A stretch of DNA of 62,919 bases from JAVVUJ01 sp964461765 (GCA_964461765.1 CAYWVS010000007.1:1-62919); one strand, 5' to 3'; numbered from the stretch's first letter, positions 24,397-32,971 are shown. Numbers and translations: made by a program. The notes: a model not told the origin generated them from the letters alone.

Positions 24397-25857
24397 ATGT
24401 CAAAGGATTTAAACAAATTTATTAAAATTGATTGGTGCCCGTCAAAAGATTTAAAGCAATCTTTACCAAGCCAAATTGTAGATTATTTTCTAAATAAAAT
24501 TTCATCAGGGGAATGGTTAGTGGGTGATAGATTACCTTCACAACGAGAATTATCTCGACTTTTCGGTGTGAATCGGAGTACAATCGTTGAGGCAATCTCA
24601 GAATTAACCTCTTTGCAGATTTTAGGTACTAACTATGGAAACGGCACAAAGATTATTAACAATACATGGTCTTTATTGGTCTCCTCAGCACCTCCAAATT
24701 GGAAAAATTATATTAATACCGGAGCTCATAGTTGTAATTTGCCTACCATACAGACAATTAATACTTACGAATTCTTGCCGAACATCATTAGGATTAGTAC
24801 CGGGGAATTAGGCTCCGAATTGCTTCCAAACAATTATATCAGTGAAGCCTTACAGAACGTATCAATGAAAAATATGAACTATTTGGAACCCTTAGGCTTA
24901 TTACCTTTGCGAAAATCTTTGGCTCATTGGTATCAAAAGAAAGGCTTGGAAATTAATCCCTCAAATATTTTAATTGTTTCCGGATCACTTCAAGCCCTGC
25001 ATTTAATATCCATCGGCATTTTATCTGTAAATTCTACCGTCTTTGTGGAACGTTTTTCTTACATAAAGTCTCTTCGTGTATTGCAATCTGCAAAGGTAAA
25101 TGTAGTTGAAGTTCCCATGGATAATGAAGGTCTTATCCCTTCAATGATTCGTTCAGAAAAAAAACAAGGAAAAACCACCATGCTCTATACCATACCAACC
25201 TTTCATAACCCTACAGGAATTACTATGTCAAAAAAGCGCAGAATTGCTCTACTTGAATGGTGTTCATTGAATCAGCTCCCTATTATTGAAGATAATGCAT
25301 ATAGCGATTTGTGGTTTGATGAGGTTCCTCCCCCATCTTTAAAGAGTTTAGATGCTAATGGCACAGTCCTTTATTTAGACACCCTTTCCAAAACTTTTTG
25401 TCCGGGATTTAGAATTGGTTGGTTAATAGGTCCTGAGCCTGTAGTCTCACATTTGGGGGACATAAAAATGCAAGTAGATTATGGTGCAAACAGTATCGCC
25501 CAATGGGCCATTAATGATTTGATTTCATCAGGTGCCTATGATATTCATTTAGAAAATTTACGTACTAAACTCAGGAATCGCAGAGATCATATGCTTTCTC
25601 TCTTAGAAAAATATTTTTCAGGATTAGCCACTTGGAAGATACCCAATGGAGGATTTTACATTTGGTTGAAACTGCAAAAAAATATATCAACTACTAAAAT
25701 ATTTGATATGGCCATAAAAGAAAATATTTTGATTAATCCGGGTAGCGTATATGATGGTTCTGAAAATTCCTTTATTCGTTTATCGTACTCATATTGCACC
25801 TTTGAAGAAATGGATTATGCTTTATCTAAGTTATCAAAAATCATTAAAACTTTTTAA
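24397..25857 (+). CDS. MocR/GabR-type transcriptional regulator (GntR wHTH + aminotransferase domain)
   Basis: A 486-residue regulator. Residues ~20-85 form a GntR-family winged helix (RLPSQRELSRLFGVNRST). Residues ~110-486 form a class I aminotransferase fold that keeps the PLP lysine in DTLSKTFCPGFRIGW and the TFHNPTG loop, so it can sense PLP adducts of an amine or amino acid. GGAGG precedes the ATG. It is transcribed divergently from the mtt operon and ends overlapping the antiporter gene by 14 bp, tail to tail. Three bipartite sites in the block are its likely targets. GabR activates GABA genes and represses itself; here the effector is unknown. Confidence 0.92.
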   Translation: MSKDLNKFIKIDWCPSKDLKQSLPSQIVDYFLNKISSGEWLVGDRLPSQRELSRLFGVNRSTIVEAISELTSLQILGTNYGNGTKIINNTWSLLVSSAPPNWKNYINTGAHSCNLPTIQTINTYEFLPNIIRISTGELGSELLPNNYISEALQNVSMKNMNYLEPLGLLPLRKSLAHWYQKKGLEINPSNILIVSGSLQALHLISIGILSVNSTVFVERFSYIKSLRVLQSAKVNVVEVPMDNEGLIPSMIRSEKKQGKTTMLYTIPTFHNPTGITMSKKRRIALLEWCSLNQLPIIEDNAYSDLWFDEVPPPSLKSLDANGTVLYLDTLSKTFCPGFRIGWLIGPEPVVSHLGDIKMQVDYGANSIAQWAINDLISSGAYDIHLENLRTKLRNRRDHMLSLLEKYFSGLATWKIPNGGFYIWLKLQKNISTTKIFDMAIKENILINPGSVYDGSENSFIRLSYSYCTFEEMDYALSKLSKIIKTF

Positions 25858-27016
25858 TTTCTTTAGCCTTAATTAAAACTGTTTTAGTAGTGATAGGTCC
25901 AACTAATTCGTAAATTAAAACTGCTGTAATAACTAAGTTTAAAATTTCATGCCCTATGGTTGGAAATGTTTCTGATGCCATTCTTGCCAGGCCTAAAGCA
26001 ACGCCCGCCTGAGGCAACAGCCCTAACCCCACGTATTTTCGTATTTTTTCATCTGCATTGGAAGCTATACTTCCTGCATAAGCCCCTGCTATTTTCCCTA
26101 TAATACGAGCTACCACATAGATAATTCCCACAAATAGCATTTTTCTTACTACATTAAAATCAAACTCAGTGCCTGAAAAAACAAAAAAAAGCATTAATAA
26201 AAACGGAGTTAGTTCATCGATTTTTTCAAATACTTCTTTACCTTCATTTCTACCGTTTGATACTGTGGCTCCAAAAGAAAGTGCTGTTAACAGTATTGAC
26301 ATTTTAAATATGGGGGCAATTCCCACTAAAATCATAATAAATGCCAATGGCAAAAATGTTATTACAAAATTATTATGCTTGTCCTTTAGAGCCAAGTTGG
26401 TTAAAATGCCTGCAATACAACCTAGAATTAGGGAACCTATAATTTCTATAAAAACTGCTTCCAATAGAAGCTTTTCTATTGGAAAAGTAGAATCGATTAA
26501 ACTTATTTTCATAATTGAGGAAATAATGCTATATATAAGGATACATAGAAAATCATCTATTGCAATTACAGTACAAATTGTATCTGTCAATTCCCCCTTT
26601 GCACCATATTCTTTGATCACCATTAAAGTCACAGCCGGTGCCGTAGCTGTGGAAATGGTGGAAATTAAAATGCTAAAGTGAAAGTCCTTCGTTAGAAAAA
26701 ACATTGACATAAAGATTAATATTTGAGTTATAGCAACTTCAAATAAGCTGATAACAGCTGCCCTTTTGCCTATTTTCCTGATATTTAAAATGCAAAAGCT
26801 TCTACCAAGGTGAAAGGCAATAATGCCTAAAGCAATGTCACATACAAAGGAAAGGTATTCCACACTTTCCTTTGTAATAACATTTAACATGGATGAGCCC
26901 AAAATAAGACCTGCTATTAAATACCCTGTCACTGAAGGCAATCCCACTGACTTTGCACATCTGGCCAGTAATAAGCTTATCAAAGAGGCAACTCCAATGG
27001 ATAACGTTATGTTCAT
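25844..27016 (-). CDS. cation:proton antiporter (CPA2/Kef-NapA type)
   Basis: A 390-residue membrane protein with about 12 hydrophobic segments of the monovalent cation:proton antiporter-2 superfamily. There is an early GYLIAGLILGSS motif and paired acidic residues in VIAIDDFLCILIYS, the exchange site region. No nucleotide-binding RCK domain follows, so it is a core antiporter. It follows the 27033 aminotransferase by 16 bp. Its stop overlaps the end of mocR. It may balance sodium or protons for the sodium-coupled importer, or export a product; this is inference. Confidence 0.88.
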   Translation of the reverse strand: MNITLSIGVASLISLLLARCAKSVGLPSVTGYLIAGLILGSSMLNVITKESVEYLSFVCDIALGIIAFHLGRSFCILNIRKIGKRAAVISLFEVAITQILIFMSMFFLTKDFHFSILISTISTATAPAVTLMVIKEYGAKGELTDTICTVIAIDDFLCILIYSIISSIMKISLIDSTFPIEKLLLEAVFIEIIGSLILGCIAGILTNLALKDKHNNFVITFLPLAFIMILVGIAPIFKMSILLTALSFGATVSNGRNEGKEVFEKIDELTPFLLMLFFVFSGTEFDFNVVRKMLFVGIIYVVARIIGKIAGAYAGSIASNADEKIRKYVGLGLLPQAGVALGLARMASETFPTIGHEILNLVITAVLIYELVGPITTKTVLIKAKEIKKF

Positions 27017-27032
27017 TAAATCGAATTCCCTT

Positions 27033-28154
27033 TTATATATATTCTCTTTTTTTTAAGAATTTTTCAAATTCATTTAAACAAGCTTCGAAATTTTTTCTTC
27101 CTAAACCAATTCTAAAGTATGGTTCTTTCATATCAAAAATTTCAGCTGATAAGAGTACAACTCCTTGTGTTTCTACTAAATCTACACAGAATTCATGTAT
27201 GGAGCCCTTAAGCTTCATCTTAACATAAGCAGTTGTACCTCCCATGGGCTTTCGATATTCAAATAAATTTTCATATTTATTAAAGAATTTTTCTGCTATG
27301 ATTAAATTTTTCTTTAAAATCTCCATATTTTTTCTTACAATTTCTCTACCATTTTGTAATGCTAATGTGGCAAGATATTCAGCAGGTGCACTATTACAAA
27401 CTGTTGTATAATGTTTGGCTTTAGTTAGCAATTCTTTAATATAGTCATCTTGTGAAGCTATCCAACCAATTCTCAGCCCTGCAAGACCATAAGATTTTGA
27501 CATTACTCCTAATGATAAAGATTTTTTATAAAGGTCAGCAACGCTTGGTCTATACAATTCATCAAATTCTAACCCTTTGTAAACCTCATCTGAAAAAATA
27601 TAGATATCATTTTTCTTAGCAAGGTCAATAATTGTATTTATCTCTTCTTCTGAAAACACAAATCCTGTGGGGTTATGAGGTGAGTTTATACAGATTAGTT
27701 TTGTATTAGGTCTAATCATTCCTTTAAGCTCTTCCAAATCAGCCATCCAAGAATCACGGCAAGGCTTCAGTTCCCACTTAGTTACCTGACACCCTGTAGC
27801 AATTGCAACATCATAAAGTGATTGATATGCCGGAAACATAATAATCGCATGATCCTCTTTCGTTAGAGCTGTCCTCATAAAATTAAAAATTGCTTCCTCT
27901 GCACCTGAATGTACAATAACGTCCTCTGGAGTTATATTGTTATAAAGCTTTGCAATTTCCTCTCTAAGCTTTGGATTTCCCGGAACCTCTGTATAACCTA
28001 ACCATGTATCAAGGTATTCTTCATTTGAAGCTTTATCATATTCCAACAATTCTCTAATACTCATAGATTCTGCATCGGAGGATGTCAATAAATATTCTGC
28101 GGAAAATTCATATTCTTCAAAGAACACCTCTGCCTTAAAATCGTTTATTTTCAT
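27033..28154 (-). CDS. PLP-dependent aminotransferase, class I/II, paralog of the 23124-24257 enzyme
   Basis: A 373-residue enzyme beginning MKINDFKAEVFFEEYEF, matched along its length by the gene at 23124-24257. Shared features include SSDAESMSIRELL, DTWLGYTEVPGNPKLREEI, NSPHNPTGF, the PLP segment SKSYGLAGLRIGW and RIGLGRKNF. It belongs to the second unit under the MocR-type site B and lies 22 bp after the class V enzyme gene. Two copies in two units of one regulon suggest related but different amino-acid substrates. Confidence 0.92.
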   Translation of the reverse strand: MKINDFKAEVFFEEYEFSAEYLLTSSDAESMSIRELLEYDKASNEEYLDTWLGYTEVPGNPKLREEIAKLYNNITPEDVIVHSGAEEAIFNFMRTALTKEDHAIIMFPAYQSLYDVAIATGCQVTKWELKPCRDSWMADLEELKGMIRPNTKLICINSPHNPTGFVFSEEEINTIIDLAKKNDIYIFSDEVYKGLEFDELYRPSVADLYKKSLSLGVMSKSYGLAGLRIGWIASQDDYIKELLTKAKHYTTVCNSAPAEYLATLALQNGREIVRKNMEILKKNLIIAEKFFNKYENLFEYRKPMGGTTAYVKMKLKGSIHEFCVDLVETQGVVLLSAEIFDMKEPYFRIGLGRKNFEACLNEFEKFLKKREYI

Positions 28155-28176
28155 GTACTTCTGCCTCCCTTAGTTA

Positions 28177-29448
28177 TTATTTCACAAATTCTTTTACGGC
28201 TTCAATAACCCTTTCTGCTTCATTCATTGTATTATACGGAGCAAGTCCAATTCTTACCAGTCCTCCCGTTTCTTTAAGTCCAAATACGTTGTTAATAATG
28301 TGTATTGCATAGAAGTCTCCATCCCAAACGAACAATCCCTTTTCACCCATATATTTACCAACTTCAGCGGAATTTCTGCTTTCTATGATAAAGGAAACTG
28401 TTGAGGTTCTGTTGCAGCCTTCCTTTGGACCGTATATTTTTATACCTTGTATTTTTGAAAGCTCAGTTCTAAGTAGCTTTGCAATAGGTTCCTCATATGC
28501 ATCTATGGCTTTCATCCCTGCGACAATATTACGTCTTCGTCCTTCAAGCCCTACAAGTTCGCTTTCAAAATATGTTTCATGCATTTTTCCAATGTCGGCT
28601 ATAAATTCAACAGCTTCTGCTGCACCACAAGCCAATTCCATTGCATTTGTACCGGTTTCAAATTTAAAGGGCATATCCATATTGTCGTCAGCCATTACTC
28701 TTACGGTCTTTACCTTTTCACCTACAGATTTTTTTGCATAAATAACTCCAATATGTGGACCGCAAAACTTATATGTTGAACAAATTAAAAAATCAGTGTC
28801 TATGTCCTTTACATCAATATATTTATGGGGTGCATAATGTACAGCATCAACTACTGTAACTGCTCCAACCTCATGGGCTAGTTTTATGTATTTTTTCACA
28901 TCTGTAATTGTGCCACAAGCATTGGCTGCCCAGTTCATGGCCACTACTTTTGTCTTTTGGGAAAGCTTTGACATAAAATCATCTTCAATTAGTTGGCATG
29001 TTTCAGGATCAACGGCAACACTATTTACACGAATTCCAAAATCTTCCAAGGTTCTCCACGGGGATCTATTTCCCTCATGATCAATATCCGTAATCAAAAC
29101 CTCATCACCGGGTTTCAAAAAACTTCTAAGTAATCCGAAGGCTAGCTTAAAGTTGTTTGAAGAAGTGTTTGCTCCGAATGCAACCTCACTAGGATCGCAG
29201 TTCAAAAAATCTGCAAAGGCTTCTCGTGCTTCCCAATACAATTGATCGCTTTCTTGTGATGTGACGAAATTACCATGGGAATTTGCATTATGATAATATA
29301 AATAATCATTTATTTTTGAAACTACTCTCCTTGGAACTTGGGTACCTCCCGGTCCATCCAAGAAAGCGGCGGGCAAACCGTTAACGGTTTTACTTAAACA
29401 GGGAAATTGCTCTCTAACATAATCAATATTAAATGTAAATTTTGACAT
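28177..29448 (-). CDS. class V aminotransferase-fold PLP enzyme (cysteine desulfurase-like)
   Basis: A 423-residue NifS/SufS-type fold protein. The PLP lysine is in CSTYKFCGPHIGV, and the N-terminus FPCLSKTVNGLPAAFLDGPG matches the cysteine-desulfurase-like group. There is no scaffold or sulfur-transfer gene nearby, so housekeeping Fe-S assembly is unlikely. Such proteins also act as C-S or C-N lyases or epimerases. The preferred start is the ATG at 29446-29448, preceded by AGAGGTG, rather than an ATG 21 bases upstream. First gene of the unit controlled by site B. Confidence 0.85.
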   Translation of the reverse strand: MSKFTFNIDYVREQFPCLSKTVNGLPAAFLDGPGGTQVPRRVVSKINDYLYYHNANSHGNFVTSQESDQLYWEAREAFADFLNCDPSEVAFGANTSSNNFKLAFGLLRSFLKPGDEVLITDIDHEGNRSPWRTLEDFGIRVNSVAVDPETCQLIEDDFMSKLSQKTKVVAMNWAANACGTITDVKKYIKLAHEVGAVTVVDAVHYAPHKYIDVKDIDTDFLICSTYKFCGPHIGVIYAKKSVGEKVKTVRVMADDNMDMPFKFETGTNAMELACGAAEAVEFIADIGKMHETYFESELVGLEGRRRNIVAGMKAIDAYEEPIAKLLRTELSKIQGIKIYGPKEGCNRTSTVSFIIESRNSAEVGKYMGEKGLFVWDGDFYAIHIINNVFGLKETGGLVRIGLAPYNTMNEAERVIEAVKEFVK

Positions 29449-29542
29449 TTTTAACACCTCTTCTCTCAATTTTAAAACTTTATATCTAGGATTTGAATAA
29501 TCTTGAATCTAATTGAATGAAATTATTCATTGACTCCTGTTT

Positions 29543-29571
29543 ATCATAAATAGATATTATTTTGTTTGCAA
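29543..29571 (-). promoter_or_regulatory. predicted promoter of the class V enzyme operon
   Basis: On the minus strand, -35 TTGCAA (29571-29566), 17-base spacer, -10 TATGAT (29548-29543). The -35 abuts operator site B, the same geometry as at sites A and C. Confidence 0.6.
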
Positions 29572-29600
29572 CATCCAATGTCTGCTTTTTTACCCAACCA
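29572..29600. promoter_or_regulatory. bipartite MocR/GabR-type operator, site B
   Basis: CATCCAAT (29572-29579) and CCCAACCA (29593-29600), period 21 bp, identical in architecture to sites A and C. It is upstream of the class V enzyme, aminotransferase and antiporter genes. Confidence 0.7.
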
Positions 29601-29601
29601 A

Positions 29602-29635
29602 AAGGGGCTGTCTCTTATTTGGAAAACAGCCCCTT
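29602..29635. terminator. terminator-like hairpin after the flavin reductase gene
   Basis: AAGGGGCTGT and ACAGCCCCTT form a perfect 10-bp GC-rich stem over a 14-base loop. On the minus strand it follows the flavin reductase stop and is trailed by a short TTTT, then operator B. It probably insulates the two units. Confidence 0.65.
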
Positions 29636-29691
29636 AAAGTGTTTCTATTAATTAATGTATGTATGTATGTATTTATGCCCTTTACCTTTCA

Positions 29692-30249
29692 CTATTTTAC
29701 CTTGCCATATTCACCTAACTTGGATGTCAATCCAAAATATTCACCATTTGAATATGCTAATAAATCTACCTTATTTAAGCATAGTTCATTGTTCTCACCT
29801 AATAAACCTTCGTCACCTGTTACTGCAACGATTTCAGCAATAAACATATCGTGGCTTCCCAATTCCAGAACATGTTTTACTACGCACTCTAAATGTACGG
29901 GGCACTCTGCTATTAATGGACTTTTTACCTTTTCTGCTTTCATGGGAGTAAAATTATATTTCTTAAACTTGTCTTCATCTCTACCTGAGCACACTCCACA
30001 GCCATCTGTCTCAAATAATAAACTTGTATTTATTAAGTTTATTACAAACTCCTTATTTTCAGATATTAAACCATGAGAATATCTGCTTTTCCGAACAGAT
30101 ACATATGTCATAGGTGGATCAGAGTTTACAACTCCGGTCCATGCAATAGTAATAATGTTTTCATTTTTTCCTAATTCTCCGCAGCTTACCAAAACTGTAG
30201 GTGCCGGGAAGATGTAGGCTTCTGGTTTAAATATGGTTTTTGCTTTCAT
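29692..30249 (-). CDS. flavin reductase family protein (FMN-binding split barrel)
   Basis: A 185-residue protein of the flavin reductase-like group, close to flavoredoxin types of anaerobes. It begins with PEAYIFPAPTVLVSCG and NIITIAWTGVVNSDPPM, typical of the FMN-binding N-terminal half. It would bind FMN and transfer electrons. It has its own promoter with operator site C and a terminator hairpin, so it is a single-gene unit of the same candidate regulon. A role in reductive reactivation of the corrinoid protein is possible, but I see no direct evidence. Confidence 0.85.
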   Translation of the reverse strand: MKAKTIFKPEAYIFPAPTVLVSCGELGKNENIITIAWTGVVNSDPPMTYVSVRKSRYSHGLISENKEFVINLINTSLLFETDGCGVCSGRDEDKFKKYNFTPMKAEKVKSPLIAECPVHLECVVKHVLELGSHDMFIAEIVAVTGDEGLLGENNELCLNKVDLLAYSNGEYFGLTSKLGEYGKVK

Positions 30250-30394
30250 AATGCTCCATTAGATAAAGAATCTTTGAATTCTTATCGTTTCCTTTCTTTT
30301 TAATAAAAATTTTAATGTATTCATAACAAAACTATTCAATTATAGTAAGTGTATAAGATTTATATTTGACTTGACCAACTTTTACTATCGTATA

Positions 30395-30424
30395 ATTATA
30401 TTATCTAAAATATTTTTATGTAAA
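30395..30424 (-). promoter_or_regulatory. predicted promoter of the flavin reductase gene
   Basis: On the minus strand, -35 TTTACA (30424-30419), 18-base spacer, -10 TATAAT (30400-30395). The -35 directly adjoins operator site C. It leaves a leader of about 140 bases before the ATG. Confidence 0.6.
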
Positions 30425-30453
30425 CATCCAACTTCTATTTTTTTGCCCAACCA
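30425..30453. promoter_or_regulatory. bipartite MocR/GabR-type operator, site C
   Basis: CATCCAAC (30425-30432) and CCCAACCA (30446-30453), period 21 bp. Third copy of the element, at the right end of the accessory block. Confidence 0.7.
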
Positions 30454-30502
30454 TTTTTGTTACTAAGAAAGGGAGGCGGTTCTTTTATGTTTAAAAAGCT
30501 TA

Positions 30503-30526
30503 CCCCTTGGATCGTAATCCAAGGGG
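30503..30526 (-). terminator. intrinsic terminator of rpsB-tsf
   Basis: CCCCTTGGAT and ATCCAAGGGG pair over a 4-base loop. On the minus strand the hairpin is followed by TAAGCTTTTT, downstream of the tsf stop. Transcription from rpsB therefore ends before the accessory block. Confidence 0.85.
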
Positions 30527-30573
30527 TTAATTTTTGTTTTATTTTTAAGCTAATTTAAGGCTTTAGGCAAATC

Positions 30574-31488
30574 TTAGTTTCCCATCTGCTTTGCTACTTC
30601 TTCAGCAAAGTTTTCTTCCTTCTTTTCAATGCCTTCCCCTACTTCATATCGAATCATTTCCACTACTTCAATGGATTTTCCTAGATCTTTTGCAGCAGCA
30701 GCGATATAATCTTTTACTGTAAGATCACCATCTTTAACAAATTTCTGTTCCAGTAGGCAAGTTTCCTTCAGCTCTTTCTTTAATCTACCAACTACCATTT
30801 TTTCTACGATATCAGCAGATTTTCCTTCGTTGATAGCTTGTTGCATGAGGATTTTCTTTTCGCTTTCCATATATTCTGGATCCACACTGGATTCGTCGAT
30901 AAATTTTGGATTCATTGAAGCCACTTGCATTGCCACGTCTTTTCCAACTGTAGAAACTTCTTCTGCGGTAGCATCTGTTTTTAATCCGATAATTACACCG
31001 ATTTTTCCATTTCCATGGGTATATCCTACATATTTTACGCCGGGCTGAGAAAACTTTGAAAATCTTCTGACATTCATGTTTTCACCGATCTTTGCAATCT
31101 TGGCATTTAAAACTTCTTCTACAGTTCCTTCACCCTTTAAATCAAGAGCCATGAACTTTTCGATTTCCTGGAATTCTGTTCCAAGAGCCAATTCTGCCAG
31201 ATTAGCTACAAATTCAATAAACTCTTCATTCTTTGCCACGAAGTCTGTCTCTGAGTTTACTTCAATTACAGCAGCAGTAGATCCATCCTCTGAGAAAGAA
31301 AGCTTTACTAAACCTTGGGAAGCTACTCTTCCTGCTTTCTTTGCAGCCTTAGCCAGTCCTTTTTCTCTCAAAAGTTCAATCGCTTTTTCCATATCGCCAC
31401 TTGTTTCCACAAGCACTTTTTTACAATCCATCATTCCTGCGCCGGTTCTTTCGCGCAGTTCTTTTACCATTGATGCAGTTACATCCAT
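30574..31488 (-). CDS. tsf: elongation factor Ts
   Basis: EF-Ts recycles EF-Tu from its GDP form. The 304-residue protein begins with VKELRERTGAGMMDCKKVL, contains TDFVAKNEEF, and has the expected length. It follows rpsB by 24 bp. In most bacteria pyrH is next, but here a terminator and the accessory block follow. Confidence 0.97.
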   Translation of the reverse strand: MDVTASMVKELRERTGAGMMDCKKVLVETSGDMEKAIELLREKGLAKAAKKAGRVASQGLVKLSFSEDGSTAAVIEVNSETDFVAKNEEFIEFVANLAELALGTEFQEIEKFMALDLKGEGTVEEVLNAKIAKIGENMNVRRFSKFSQPGVKYVGYTHGNGKIGVIIGLKTDATAEEVSTVGKDVAMQVASMNPKFIDESSVDPEYMESEKKILMQQAINEGKSADIVEKMVVGRLKKELKETCLLEQKFVKDGDLTVKDYIAAAAKDLGKSIEVVEMIRYEVGEGIEKKEENFAEEVAKQMGN

Positions 31489-31512
31489 CTTTCGTTCCTC
31501 CCTTAACCTTTC

Positions 31513-32286
31513 CTATGCTTCTACCTCATCGGCAGTATCTTCTTCAGCATCATCTACAACCTCTTCCTGTGGTAGTTCTTGATCTGAACCCTCGTCGTAG
31601 CTTTCGCCTTGGTTGGCTTCGATTACAGCATCAGCCATTCTGCCCGCAATCAGCTTCACAGCTCTGATAGCATCATCATTGGCAGGGATTACATAATCCA
31701 CATCATCAGGGTCGCAATTTGTATCCACAATACCGATGATCGGAATGTTTAGGATTCTGGCCTCTTTTACTGCAATTCTTTCTTTTTTAGGATCTACCAC
31801 GAATATTGCACATGGTAAGCCTTTCATATCTTTAATTCCGCCTAAGAATTTTTCTAACCTTTCTAATTCAAGTCTTAATTTTAAAACCTCTTTCTTAGTT
31901 AAGATATCAAAAGTTCCGTTGGTTTCCATATCCTTGATTTCATTCAGTCTCTTAATTCTGGTGGAAATGGTCTTATAGTTTGTGAGCATACCTCCCAACC
32001 ACCTTTCGTTGACAAAGTACATTCCGCACCTCTTTGCTTCTTCTGCAATGGCTGCCTGTGCTTGCTTCTTTGTACCTACGAAAAGAATAGGTCTTCCGGT
32101 GGTGCTTGCTTCCTTCATGAAGGCATATGCTTCATCAATTTTTCTAACGGTTTTCTGCAAGTCGATGATGTAGATTCCGTTTCTCTCGGTGAAGATGTAT
32201 GGAGCCATTTTAGGATTCCATCTTCTAGTTTGGTGTCCAAAATGCACACCTGCTTCTAATAGTTGTTTCATTGAAATAACTGACAT
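31513..32286 (-). CDS. rpsB: 30S ribosomal protein S2
   Basis: S2 is recognised by SMKQLLEAGVHFGHQTRRWN, RNGIYIIDLQKT and GIVDTNCDPDDVDYVIPAND. The start is the ATG at 32284-32286 with GGGAGG upstream; an ATG 39 bases further upstream has no ribosome site. The acidic C-terminal tail after residue ~230 is longer than the minimal form. Confidence 0.97.
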   Translation of the reverse strand: MSVISMKQLLEAGVHFGHQTRRWNPKMAPYIFTERNGIYIIDLQKTVRKIDEAYAFMKEASTTGRPILFVGTKKQAQAAIAEEAKRCGMYFVNERWLGGMLTNYKTISTRIKRLNEIKDMETNGTFDILTKKEVLKLRLELERLEKFLGGIKDMKGLPCAIFVVDPKKERIAVKEARILNIPIIGIVDTNCDPDDVDYVIPANDDAIRAVKLIAGRMADAVIEANQGESYDEGSDQELPQEEVVDDAEEDTADEVEA

Positions 32287-32394
32287 GATTTTTTCCTCCC
32301 GGTTTTCTTCTTCCACCATTGACATTTACGGAAGCCAACCTCTCTGAGGCACCGTTTCCGGAGTCCATGGTGTGAATATTTTGTTTCAACTAAT

Positions 32395-32419
32395 AAGGTA
32401 TATGCTTGACATATACCTT
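32395..32419. promoter_or_regulatory. perfect 10-bp inverted repeat at the 5' end of the rpsB leader
   Basis: AAGGTATATG (32395-32404) and CATATACCTT (32410-32419) flank a 5-base loop. Given the promoter at 32424-32452 it would form a hairpin at the extreme 5' end of the rpsB-tsf mRNA, or a regulator site. A leader of ~110 bases follows, in which autogenous S2 regulation is possible but unproven. Confidence 0.5.
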
Positions 32420-32423
32420 AAAT

Positions 32424-32452
32424 ACTATACAACAGTCTGGAAAACTTTGCAA
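32424..32452 (-). promoter_or_regulatory. predicted promoter of rpsB-tsf
   Basis: On the minus strand, -35 TTGCAA (32452-32447), 17-base spacer, -10 TATAGT (32429-32424). Confidence 0.65.
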
Positions 32453-32516
32453 GGACTTTTTTAGCTATAAAGCCATTTTTATGACCTCTTTTTGAAGGAA
32501 ACCTCTTTTTAGGAAT

Positions 32517-32560
32517 AAAGCCATCTTTAATTAATACCCCTGTTAATTAAAAACGGCTTT
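32517..32560 (-). terminator. terminator-like hairpin after the LytTR gene
   Basis: AAAGCC..TTTAATTAA and TTAATTAA..GGCTTT pair over a short C-rich loop, downstream of the LytTR stop and upstream of the rpsB promoter. Confidence 0.55.
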
Positions 32561-32614
32561 TGTTAATTAGCTTTTTTTATTTTCAGGTATCTTCGATTCG
32601 GTCATTTAACGTTT

Positions 32615-32971
32615 TTATTTTTCTATGAATTTACCGAATTGTTTTCTTGCTGCCTGGAAATTTTGAATTCCAACCCTCAAAGTACTCCCATCTTCAAAAT
32701 AAATAATCCCATCCTGCATACTGCACACTTTTTCAAAATTAATAATACAACTCTTGTGAACTCTATAAAAGTTTTCATTTAAATACTTTTGAATATCATC
32801 CATCTTTCCATAAATAGTATAAATTTTTTTGTTGCTTTCCATGTAAATATGGAGTAAACGTAAATCTTTTTCTAAATATGTAATTTTATTAATATCAATC
32901 CTACTTGTTTCAAATTTCGTCTTAATAGGGATATAACCATTACATTTCTTGCCAAATTCTTGTAGACTCAT
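32615..32971 (-). CDS. stand-alone LytTR-type DNA-binding regulator
   Basis: A 118-residue protein that is almost entirely a LytTR domain: ITYLEKDLRLLHIYM, then NFYRVHKSCIINFEKV, ending RKQFGKFIEK. No receiver or membrane domain is attached and no kinase lies nearby. Its control and targets are therefore unknown. GGAG precedes the ATG. Confidence 0.85.
   Translation of the reverse strand: MSLQEFGKKCNGYIPIKTKFETSRIDINKITYLEKDLRLLHIYMESNKKIYTIYGKMDDIQKYLNENFYRVHKSCIINFEKVCSMQDGIIYFEDGSTLRVGIQNFQAARKQFGKFIEK

Noticed and set aside
26169..26681. 170-codon plus-strand frame
   Set aside because: Antisense to the cation antiporter; composition follows from the membrane protein codons.
31076..31582. 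168-codon plus-strand frame rich in Ser
   Set aside because: Antisense to tsf and the end of rpsB, an artefact of those codons.
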